From assembly GCF_000835495.1 (NCBI RefSeq), contig NW_015622543.1, positions 5,878,619-5,942,618 on the forward strand: DNA of 64,000 nucleotides. Reading direction: 5' to 3'. The notes beneath the pieces were generated by a model that was not told the DNA's origin, made no database searches, and worked only from the letters and a program-made list of their open reading frames with translations. The first letter of the stretch is position 1; each line of letters begins with the position of its first letter. Positions 23,201-32,095 of this stretch are shown in pieces. The stretch is from Cladophialophora immunda. Its lineage: Eukaryota; Ascomycota; Eurotiomycetes; Chaetothyriales; Herpotrichiellaceae. Both the position numbers and the translations under genes were made by a program.

Positions 23201-24288
23201 CTGCCAGCGGCTCCTTTGGTGAAGTGAGGAAGCAGGTTCTCCTTTAGAGTGTCAAGGCGAAGGCCTGTGAACTGCAAGAATTGCTTCTGAGTCTCGAAAG
23301 GGGTTCGAATGATGGCTGAAAATGGAACGCTAAACGTTGCCAGAAGTAGAATGAAAAGCAGGCCATTGCTCGCACGTGCAAAAATCGCACTTCCGGCCAT
23401 ACAGATAGCGACACATAGTACCACGACTAGAGTGCTCCAGAGGTACTCCCACCACAGACCCTCAGGTAGTGCGTTGGCCCAGTTCCCTGACTCGGCACCA
23501 AAATTGTAGGACAGACAGTCGACCAGAGCAACTGCATTCATTCCTGTGTTGAAAACGAAGCCGAGATACGACACCAAGCCGATCGCTCCACCAAATTCAG
23601 GACCCAGAGATCTGGAGATCAGGTAATAGGCCCCGCCTCCTCTGACGGTGCCGTTGGAAGCTACCGCCGAAAGAGACATAGTCGTAACTAAATTGATGGC
23701 ATAGGCTGCGACCAACATGGCAAGCATGCCTATGACGCCGCTCTGGCCAAGTATGAAACCGAAGCGGATGAACATGAGGATGCTTAGGACGTTCAGACTT
23801 GTAGGAACGAAGACTCCTGAGAACGTGCCCAACTTTTCCGAGCCACCGACTGTGCGTGGAGCCGTGCCATCACTGTGTAGAAGTGATTTCTCTACCTTGC
23901 CCGGTATACCACGGATATACGCTGCTAGTGTATGTCCTGGCGAGGTCTGATTTGCGGCGGTCGGTTCTGGCGGTTGGGCATCATCTCGGGAGTCTTGAGG
24001 GCCATCGAAAGTCCCATAAACTTTTGAAGTCGTTGTGTCTACCGGGGCCAGCGGAGGAACAGACACAGAAGATTGAGCGGTCGCAGGTCTCGACAAAGTA
24101 TGTACTGAGCCATCGTGCGCTGATGCAGGACGGCGCTCTTCTGGAGTGCCAGGGAATGACGACCTCCGCAGCAATTGAGCAGCCTCATCAGTAGCTGTGC
24201 GCGTCAAGAAGGTGGGACCGCGTCGAGTTACAGAGCCTCGCCCTATTCCAAAGTCTGGCCAGCCTTTTTTTCCTCCTGTGCTGGCCAT
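20252..24288 (-). CDS. VHC1: Vacuolar cation-chloride cotransporter, VHC1/SLC12 type, 1328 aa, two exons
   Basis: Exon 1 22700-24288, exon 2 20252-22649; a 50-nt intron (GTAAGT...TTTTGCAG) joins TMTYLM to TFFALNVATFL. After a disordered N-terminus of about 150 residues come twelve membrane helices of the APC superfamily beginning KLGTFSGVFVPTSLNVLSIL, with GGAYYLISRSLGPEFGGAIG and PATGGILAGASMSGDLKNPS, signatures of SLC12 carriers. The long cytosolic C-terminus has the SLC12 core (PQILLLVNDPRRSYKLIHFCNSLKKGALFIIGHV) plus a Ser/acidic low-complexity insert (SDSEDDDEEDGEEEEMSDDE) and ends LVHSNSMTVTTNL. The yeast homologue sits in the vacuolar membrane and moves K+ and Cl- together. Length exceeds yeast Vhc1 because of the insert. 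Divergent from the vacuolar amino-acid carrier at 25088. Confidence 0.92.
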
Positions 24289-25087
24289 GATTATTCAAGG
24301 TCCCCTCTGGATATCGATCCATAATCAGTGCATCCTTCCGCTCGGGTGAGTGGAGACAGGCAATAGGAGCAGTAACCTCGAAGGGGACTGAAGTGAAGAT
24401 TGTAAGGTATCCGTCAAGATCACTGGCACGATCTCTGGCCCTGGTGAAGAGCTTCGCTGGCTGATATCTTCTCTAGTTATCACTTGAACGGACTCGCCGT
24501 CACCTAGTGTGAAACCAGCCGGGAAAATCAATCGAGGTTGACAGGGGCAAAAATTGAATTGCGGGGATCAGTGGATAATGAAAGGGAAGAATGTGGTACA
24601 AAGGTATTACGCAAATGAGGGATGAAGGAGCGCGTTTGTACCTATAGACGGGTGTCGAGGTATTGTCGAAAGGGGAATTTTGCACCTCAAGCTTTGCCAG
24701 CGCCAACGTGGGGGTGACTGTTAAGCCCAAGAACTGCCCAGCGCTCTCTACGGTCCCTGGGAATTGGGCGTCACGGTTAAACACGTTTATTGGTCCCGCG
24801 CCTATTCTCGGCCTTGACCGCAGAAGCAAACCACGCCGAGGCATCCTCCGCGCAGTCCGCAGGGGATTTCGCCGCTTGCATCATGCTGGCCAGTTACGTC
24901 GCAGGCGAAAAAGCACTTCCTATTATTTCTTTGCCACGAGCGCACCACACAAGCACTTGTCCTTTGATCATTCGTACCGATCACATGCTATATCCTTGAT
25001 ATCTTTGGGTTTGAGCAAGCCGTTTCACTCTACATATGTCGTCGTGTCTGTCGCTCCTAATTCTGCCTTGAACTCAGCAGCCTTTCA
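24289..25087. promoter_or_regulatory. Divergent promoter region, VHC1-like / AVT3-like
   Basis: 799 bp between the start codons of two predicted vacuolar transporters. Overlapping ORFs of about 110 codons on each strand (24500-24844 and 24663-25178) have no recognisable domain. Confidence 0.4.
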
Positions 25088-27349
25088 ATGTCGTCAACAA
25101 CATCTCGAACCAGCCCTGTGGACATACGTCCAAGTAGTCCAGCAGGAGGCAGCGCGCATTCCCGAAACACGTCGATAGCACGATTATGCTCTCCTGTGCC
25201 ATCGCAGCGTCTTAATACGCCCCCTGTACAGCAGGTCCCGACGCCTCAGCAAATCGCAGCCGACAACAATGATTCTGCCCTGCCCAAACTCGATCAGTCT
25301 GGGTCGTTGCCAGGCCCAGGTCGGTCTGCCCTATCCACAGCTCTGGCCGATACTGGGAATCGAACTCCTCCTAGAACTCGTACACCACCTGTTCCCGCAA
25401 ACGACTCTTCCCCGAGACAGCCCCTATTGAGCGCCGCAGCAGGACTGGGGAGTCACGACAGATTACCGAGGAGCAATTATGGCTCTTTCAACCCTCGTGA
25501 GGTGGCTGGAAGCCCAGGACCTACAGAGGACCCCGAGGTGGTGAAAAGACATTTGGTGCAGCCGGATCAAGGCTCATCGAGAGGTAGACCTCTCCGATTA
25601 GATCTGAGCGAACCAGGGAGCGGTTTGGATTCACCCGAGTTCTCCAGTCTCCGGTTGCAAGGTGGGGACATGACCCGTGCCGTCTATCGATGGGCAGAAG
25701 AACAGGAAGGAAACCAACCTGGCAAGGCTCAGAGGAGCAAGAGTTTCACTATGCCGAGACCAGAGCCTGAAAGTGACACCTTGGACATACAAAACATCCG
25801 GGTGCCTGGCGGATTCCGCAGAAACTTTCTGCGTAGAGCTGCTGAGAGTCCCACCCCTTCGGGTCGAGCCTGGAAGGGTTCTCCTGCAGCACACGGGCAG
25901 GATGCTTCTGCAAGTGATGCTCAACCCAGGCTTTTTACGAATAATTTTCTAGAGTTTCTCACGCTCTACGGACACTTCGCGGGTGAAGATCTAGAGGAGG
26001 ACGACGAGGTTCTTGAACCAGATGAATATTTCTCATCGGATGCTTACGACGAGGGCAGCGATCGAGAGCCTTTGGAGGATAGTGCTCTGCTTACACCGGG
26101 TGGACTCCGTCGAAGACGACACAAGGAGCGCCCGCCGACTGGAACGGGCAGCAGTCTCAATGCAGCCCTCCTCCTCCTGAAATCTTTTGTTGGCACAGGA
26201 GTCCTCTTCTTGCCGCGGGCGTTTTTGAACGGCGGCATGCTCTTCTCTTCCCTCGTCCTGCTAGCTGTTGCCGTCCTCAGCTATCACTGTTTTATCTTGC
26301 TCATAAGCACGCGGAACAAGGTCGAGGCTTCGTTCGGCGACATCGGCGGCATTCTCTACGGGAAGTGGATGAGAGCAATGATTCTGTTCTCCATCGTTCT
26401 TAGCCAGATTGGGTTTGTATCGGCATATACCGTCTTCACGTCGGAGAATCTACAGGCATTCGTCCTTGCGGTTTCCAAGTGCAGGACTTTCATCGACATC
26501 AAGTTCATGGTGCTGATGCAACTTGTCATATTCTTGCCACTGAGCTTGATCAGGGATATCGGAAAACTCGGCTTCACAGCTCTAATCGCTGACGCCTTCA
26601 TCCTCGTGGGCCTCATCTACCTTTACTACTACGACATTGCCACCATCGTTGACAACAAAGGACCTTCAGATATCACCTTGTTCAACCCTTCAACCTGGAC
26701 GCTTTTCATCGGCACGGCTATTTTCACTTTCGAAGGCGTAGGACTGATCATCCCAATTCAAGAATCAATGAAGCGACCTCGAGACTTCCCTGGTGTCTTG
26801 GCTACGGTCATGGTCGTCATCACCATTCTGTTTACCTCCATCGGCGCGCTCTCGTACGCTGCATATGGGTCGAAAACCAAGACGGTCGTCATTCTCAATC
26901 TGCCTCAAGATAGCAAGATGGTCAACGCTGTGCAATTTCTCTACTCCCTGGCTATCCTTCTCAGCACACCGCTCCAACTGTTCCCGGCCATCCGTATCAT
27001 GGAAAATGAACTATTCAGTCGCTCGGGCAAATACAACCCTTACATCAAATGGCAGAAGAACATTTTTCGCTTCTTCCTTGTTTGCGTATGTTCGCTCATT
27101 GCATGGGGTGGTGCGGGCGATCTGGACAAGTTTGTCGCCCTAGTTGGCAGCTTCGCATGCATACCGCTGGTATATTGCTACCCTCCCTTGTTGCATCTCA
27201 AGGCTGTGGCAAAGACCGACCTGCAGAGATGGTTAGATTATCTGATGTTTGCCTTCGGGTTGGCAAGTTGTGTGTACACGACCGTCTTGACGATCCAGCA
27301 GTGGGCTGGGAGCAGTGGCGGCAAATCCCCTGGATATTGCGACTCCTAA
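25088..27349 (+). CDS. Vacuolar amino-acid transporter, AVT3/SLC36 family, 753 aa, intronless
   Basis: Single exon, ATG at 25088, stop 27347-27349. The first 340 residues are a Ser/Pro/Arg-rich cytosolic region ending in the acidic LEEDDEVLEPDEYFSSD segment; then the AAAP carrier domain with eleven helices: SLNAALLLLKSFVGTGVLFLP, FSSLVLLAVAVLSYHCFILL, and later WTLFIGTAIFTFEGVGLIIP and SFACIPLVYCYPPLLHL. 'GTGVLFLP' and 'FEGVGLIIPI' are hallmark substrate-site motifs of SLC36/AVT3-4. Yeast Avt3/Avt4 and mould orthologues export neutral amino acids from the vacuole. The extended N-terminus is usual for the mould proteins and probably holds phosphorylation sites (inference). Confidence 0.93.
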   Translation: MSSTTSRTSPVDIRPSSPAGGSAHSRNTSIARLCSPVPSQRLNTPPVQQVPTPQQIAADNNDSALPKLDQSGSLPGPGRSALSTALADTGNRTPPRTRTPPVPANDSSPRQPLLSAAAGLGSHDRLPRSNYGSFNPREVAGSPGPTEDPEVVKRHLVQPDQGSSRGRPLRLDLSEPGSGLDSPEFSSLRLQGGDMTRAVYRWAEEQEGNQPGKAQRSKSFTMPRPEPESDTLDIQNIRVPGGFRRNFLRRAAESPTPSGRAWKGSPAAHGQDASASDAQPRLFTNNFLEFLTLYGHFAGEDLEEDDEVLEPDEYFSSDAYDEGSDREPLEDSALLTPGGLRRRRHKERPPTGTGSSLNAALLLLKSFVGTGVLFLPRAFLNGGMLFSSLVLLAVAVLSYHCFILLISTRNKVEASFGDIGGILYGKWMRAMILFSIVLSQIGFVSAYTVFTSENLQAFVLAVSKCRTFIDIKFMVLMQLVIFLPLSLIRDIGKLGFTALIADAFILVGLIYLYYYDIATIVDNKGPSDITLFNPSTWTLFIGTAIFTFEGVGLIIPIQESMKRPRDFPGVLATVMVVITILFTSIGALSYAAYGSKTKTVVILNLPQDSKMVNAVQFLYSLAILLSTPLQLFPAIRIMENELFSRSGKYNPYIKWQKNIFRFFLVCVCSLIAWGGAGDLDKFVALVGSFACIPLVYCYPPLLHLKAVAKTDLQRWLDYLMFAFGLASCVYTTVLTIQQWAGSSGGKSPGYCDS

Positions 27350-28469
27350 AGCACTGGTGGGAATGGACGCCGCCATGCACAAAGGGCGTGGGTGAAGAGG
27401 ACAAGGGTACAATTTGAGCAGTCTGCTGTCAACTCCAGGGAAAGCTGGTAGGGCATTCTGGGTCGACCGCTTTTTTACTTCCCACAAGATGCCGTCAACC
27501 CGACTTCCGAATATCTGGACACACCTTTCTGCTTCACCCTTTATTTCAACCTGTTCAGACCCGTGTTTTAACGGCTGGGGGAATCCCATTCTCGATTCCA
27601 CATTTGTAAGACAGTACCAAGGCTTGCACTCCATCAATTTGAGGCTCACGTCGGGGACCATCCTGGCTCGCCTCTTTATATAGTTGATCAGATGAGCCAA
27701 TCATTGGAATGCATGTCTTCGACCTCAAATTTGAGGCACAAAGTGTATATCACGTTTCCCGATGGTCTAATATTACCATGTTGGTAACCACCGAGATCAA
27801 CATTCCCTGAATAGACTGGCAAATATCGTCGTATTGGAACTTTCAGCATGACCACCCAGATTTTCGCTCAGTTCCCTCGCTCTCTTGACGTCCTTGTCCT
27901 TGTATCTGAAATATCTGGTAGCTGCCAGCTGCTCGCGAAGGAGTTGGCTCTCCGCGAAAGAGGGGTGTCTCGAGCCCTGCCTTCTTGCCGTTTATCTCGT
28001 ACGAGGAACCCGTCTTTGTTGTTTGAAAGATCAGATCATGAGCACCAGGTGTCCAAGGAGAATGTTACAAGTGGGCTGGCTGCGTAGAATTCTGAAAGTA
28101 CATGGTTATCTGGGACAGATAAAATACAAGATTGTTGCAGCCTTTATCAAATCCTTCTGGTACGGCTGACCGCGCTAATGCAGGTACAACAATCAAAATG
28201 AAGTTGGGGGACTCGCGCCCTCGTCCGAGTGGATTTCAGGGCGAAAGAGTATTGACTTTCGGCCCAGGTTTACCACATTTGGAGCAATCCGTGAAGCTTA
28301 CCGGGTCTTCGAGAGTAGTTGCCGAGAATATTCGCTCGTGGAAGGCTCGGTCCCGGGAAACCCTCAGAGAAGATGGGAAAGGCGACAGGTGATTGTGTCT
28401 TCCATGCTGGAGTCGAACGATAAAGCAGGCTTGTCCCTGTGCTTGATCCAGTGGCTTCTCATGGTGTTT
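27350..28469. other. Convergent intergenic region, AVT3-like / MetRS; two perfect inverted repeats
   Basis: 1120 bp without a supported gene. It contains a perfect 14-bp palindrome CCTCAAATTTGAGG at 27723-27736 and, 36 bp on, a 6-bp-stem inverted repeat TTACCA-TGT-TGGTAA at 27773-27787. Short ORFs at 27848-28592 lack features. Confidence 0.4.
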
Positions 28470-30399
28470 TCAATGAGACGACAACAGCATTGGAAAGACG
28501 ACATCAGCCGACGCCTTTGCATTGGCTTCGAGCGCTGGAGGGCCATATGCGAAATCCGCACCAAAAACAGCGTCCTCGAATGCCCGTTTTGATTCGCTGA
28601 CTTCCATCAAATCAAGCGCGGCTTTCATTCTTTCAGGCATAAATGGCTGGAGCAGGATGGCCATGATTCGGATAGATTCCGCGCTCGTGAAGAGGACGTA
28701 ATTGGCTATGCGTCTTGTTTCGGGGTCTGCACTCTTGATAATCTTCCAGACTCCGGTGTTGTGAAAGAACTTGTTGGTCTGAAAACTGGTTAGCTCTGCG
28801 ACCTCCAAAGAATGCTCGACACTCCATACCTCTCCAATGAGCTCGCAGACTGACTGGACGGCCTTCCGGGGATCTGGTTCCTTCATGTGGCTGTCTGCGA
28901 TTTCTCTCACAGTGCATAATTTGGCATATTGACCTTTGAGACTGGCATGAATGGCCTTCAGTTCCGGTTTACTTGAGGGCCATTGGTCTTGAGTGATGGC
29001 TTTCGAGAAACTCTCGTCTTCCTTGGCCAACCTGACCGCTTCGCGGACGTCGAAGTGCTTGCTCTTGAAGACACGATGAATCAGATTTCCGAGACCACCC
29101 CTCAGCAAGTGATTGTACGTTTCTTCAATGAAGGAATTGTCGTAGGTAGCATCGTCGACAATACCCCCATTGTGTGCCATGAAAAATCGAATACAATCCA
29201 CTCCGAATCGGTCCATGGCGTAGAATGGATTGACCCCATTCCCGGCTGATTTGGACATCTTCTCATTGTTCATCGTCCAATGAGCGTGGGTCAGGAATCT
29301 TTCGGTCACAGGAAGTTCCAAAGCCATGAGGAAAGCAGGCCAGTATATCGTGTGAAAACGAATAATGTCTTTGCCAATGACTTGACAGTTCGGTGGCCAA
29401 ACCATGTTCGGATCATTTCGGTTGACGAACGGGTATCCTGTCATTGTCAGGTAATTGAATAAGGCGTCGAGCCAGACGTAGATAGTCTGGCTCTCGTCAC
29501 CTGGAACTTGAATTCCCCACGTCAACCGCGATGAAGGTCTAGAAACAGAGAGGTCCTTGAGTCCACTTCGAATCTCGTCCATAATGAAGGCCATGCGCTG
29601 TTTTGGGACAATGGCGCCTGCGTGTTCCTCGTAGTACTTCAGCAGGGGAGCCTGAAAAGCGGACAGCCGGAAATGGTAATTCATCTCCGAAGTCCATTCC
29701 ACATCTTTTCCAGTCTCGATGGAGACGATTTTCGTTAACCCTGTCGAGGGATCGAGGACTTTGTGGACTTGAGTTGAGGGATAGAAAGTCTCGTCGCTGA
29801 CCGAGTACCATCCCTCATGCTTGGCTTCATAGATGTATCCACTGCGGTTCAGCTCTTCCCAGACATACCGGACAACATCCTTATGGTCCTCGTCCGTGGT
29901 ACGAATGAAGCGATCATAGTCGATATTGGCCGCGTCACATAATGTCTTGAACTGCTCAGCGTGGTGATCGCAGAACAACTTGATGTCGGTGTTCGCCTTT
30001 TGAGCAGCCTTTTGAACCTTCATTCCATGTTCATCGGTTCCCGTCAGTAGGGTCGCCCTCTGATCGCCGCGAAGCTTTGCCCATCGTTTGAGAACATCTG
30101 CGAGGACTAACGTGTAGAGGTGGCCGACATGGGGTGCTGCACCGTAGCGTCCATGGTCAGCAGGTTATTGTTAGGGATGAAGGATGAGCACACATGCCTG
30201 AGTTGACATAGAAGATGGGAGTTGTCACGTAGAAAGGTTTCCCTGCTGGGGCAATGGTAGGCCGTTCTGGCTCAATGGCTGCTGCCAGGCCGCGTCGTTG
30301 GGGGTTGCCACGAAGCAGAACTGGTTGAGATGGTCGACACCGGGCAGAAGCGCGACATTGGAGGAAGAAACTGCGAGCGTTGCGCTCGAGAGCCAGCAT
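28470..30399 (-). CDS. MSM1: Mitochondrial methionyl-tRNA synthetase, 622 aa, two exons joined by a GC-AG intron
   Basis: Exon 1 30198-30399, exon 2 28470-30136. First ATG in frame is at 30399 (MLALERNARSFFLQ), opening an Arg-rich, acidic-free presequence typical of mitochondrial import. The intron (30137-30197) begins TCAG/GCATGT and ends GGTGCAG/CA; only this GC donor restores the class-I motif FYVNSAPHVGHLYT (HIGH box). The KMSKS loop is present as NEKMSKSAGNGV. Between them are the connective-peptide region and TWGIQVPGDESQTIYVWLDALFNYLT, then the anticodon-binding helical bundle. The enzyme charges mitochondrial initiator and elongator tRNA-Met. No C-terminal tRNA-binding EMAP domain, as expected for the organellar form. 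Confidence 0.93.
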
Positions 30400-30843
30400 G
30401 CTGGAAGGGAAGGCTTTCAAGGTGCTGGGTGGGCACACGATGGGAGAGTCAACACGCTCCAATTATTTTTCAAAGCTTGAGCAATTTTCTCCGCATCGTA
30501 TTCTGGTGTCCCCGATTTGCGACGAGGCTACGAGGCTGAGCCGGCCAGGTGGCGATGGTGGCCAGGCAGCCTCTATTTCATGAGCAAAAGCCAGCGCACA
30601 CCAGTGCTCGCGCAGAAAACTAGATGAATGTCTGATACCGGTGAATATGTTGATACACATTACCAAGAAAGACTAAGGGGACGCCCGTACAGAGTGCTGC
30701 ACTTCGCGCGTTTCCAGACAAAATCCTTAGTTCGCCTTGCGGTTCTGAAACCATAATCCACGAATGTATTTTTTCCGTCAATGCGCCATAGCTAACACCG
30801 GCAGCCATCGTCACCTTGCCTGTTCGAACCCGTCGCGTCATAC
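30400..30843. other. Intergenic, MetRS 5' side and 3' flank of the HeH-like gene
   Basis: 444 bp between two minus-strand genes; includes the MetRS promoter. A minus-strand ORF at 30620-30841 lies wholly in the 3' flank of the upstream gene and has no family features. Confidence 0.4.
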
Positions 30844-31246
30844 TTAGGAAGTCGTCTGAGGTCTTATATTCGCCTTGACTCGTTCTAAAAGCTCGGCTCT
30901 GGTCATTTTGTTGTCGGGAGCTAAATTCCTCTAGAGCCGGGCATCAGCTTCTTGATCTCTGAAGCAGACCGACGGTAACACATGCAAGACGACTGCAGAC
31001 TTACCAGTTTCAGCCAGCGCCTCAGCTCTGTTTCGGTCCAGTATTCCAAATCTGTGTCCATTAGCTCAATTCTTTGGTGCTGGGATTAAAGCACTGAGAG
31101 TCGTTGTTGCGTAGCAGGGACGAGATCATACCGCCGGTGGGATCGCCTTCAGCAGGGAACATATCTCCTCCCCACATATTCCACAATGATGCGAGAGTCA
31201 CCAACCCCGCAAAACCTAAGAAGAGGTAGAAAAAGTCAGGAGCCAT
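30844..31246 (-). CDS. Membrane-anchored HeH/SAP-like microprotein, 82 aa, three exons
   Basis: Exons 31132-31246, 31005-31051 and 30844-30930. Junctions: G/GTATGA with a GAGCTAATG branch and ACACAG/AT; CTG/GTAAGT with TCTAG/AGG. The spliced protein is MAPDFFYLFLGFAGLVTLAS... followed by WNMWGGDMFPAEGDPTGD, then a helical segment EYWTETELRRWLKLRNLAPD...MTRAELLERVKANIR. So there is one N-terminal transmembrane helix and a C-terminal helix-extended-helix unit like those of Ish1/MSC1, SAP and LEM-type proteins (W-t-E-L-r-r-W-L-x3-N-L; tReeLLerVk). Such units bind DNA or DNA-associated partners, and Ish1-type proteins lie at the ER/nuclear envelope, which suggests a nuclear-envelope location (inference). 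No unspliced ORF shows both halves, so it is easily missed by annotation. Confidence 0.78.
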
Positions 31247-32095
31247 CCCTAGCTTTGGGTCGAACTAGGTATCTTGTTCGGGTGGGGGATTCGAAAGGGC
31301 CAGAAAAGGTGCTGGCGGTGCCGTCGGCAATAGAAGTCCTCATCCAAAGATACAAGGCAAACCAGGACTCTCCAGATCGACGTCCTGAAACATACCGAAG
31401 AATAAATTCTAGTCGCCACATCAGTTTGAGCAATGTAAATGTCACCGGAATTCAAGTGTGACCTCGAGACAGTGACGAAATTAAAGTGTCGAGGCATAAT
31501 GCCGTACATGTAACTAGGGCCAGGAGATACCACGTACACGAGATTGCATCGCCTTGTCCAACGGAGTAGGCATATTAGATCCCTTTCTCTAGGTCTTCGT
31601 AGCAGGTATCAAAAGTGGTTGATATTTGGTCAGGGTGTGGCGATATATCGATGGATAAGGCCAAAGAGTTATACAGAAGAGAGATATCACGTCTTTCTTG
31701 GAAACACAGCTATACTTTCCAGAGAGATCAGGCAGCAAAGAATACTGGGTGGATAGGGCGCATGAGGAACGAATGAATGTCATAATGGGTGGCGCCTTGA
31801 GCGATGGCGATCGGATGGGGAGAATACACAGTGGGAGCCTTGTGATTGGCGAAACACAACGAAAGGGACAGCTTTCCCTAGTCCTTCTCGATCTGGTCAT
31901 TGACTTGTGTGTTCTCACAATGTCTAGAGCCTCGGTTCTGAATTCATCATGAATGGGTATCATTGTTCTAACCATCTCGTCATGTGTATCGTGACATATA
32001 AAGTATCTGTTTAAGTATATACAAGACCATAGAAGGCACGAATCAACCACCACCCAGGGAAGATCTGGCTTTCTCCTTTTTGAGAATCCTCTGTA
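31247..32095. other. Intergenic, no gene seen
   Basis: 849 bp between two minus-strand genes. A 154-codon minus-strand ORF (31589-32053) ends in low-complexity sequence with many Cys/Arg and no domain; rejected. Holds the promoter of the microprotein gene and the histidine-kinase 3' UTR. Confidence 0.4.

Noticed and set aside
30825..30840. GTTCGAACC, a tRNA T-loop-like sequence
   Set aside because: No acceptor stem, D-loop or anticodon arm can be folded around it on either strand.
31589..32053. 154-codon minus-strand ORF
   Set aside because: Composition unlike neighbours' coding sequence, no motif, sits in the kinase 3' flank.
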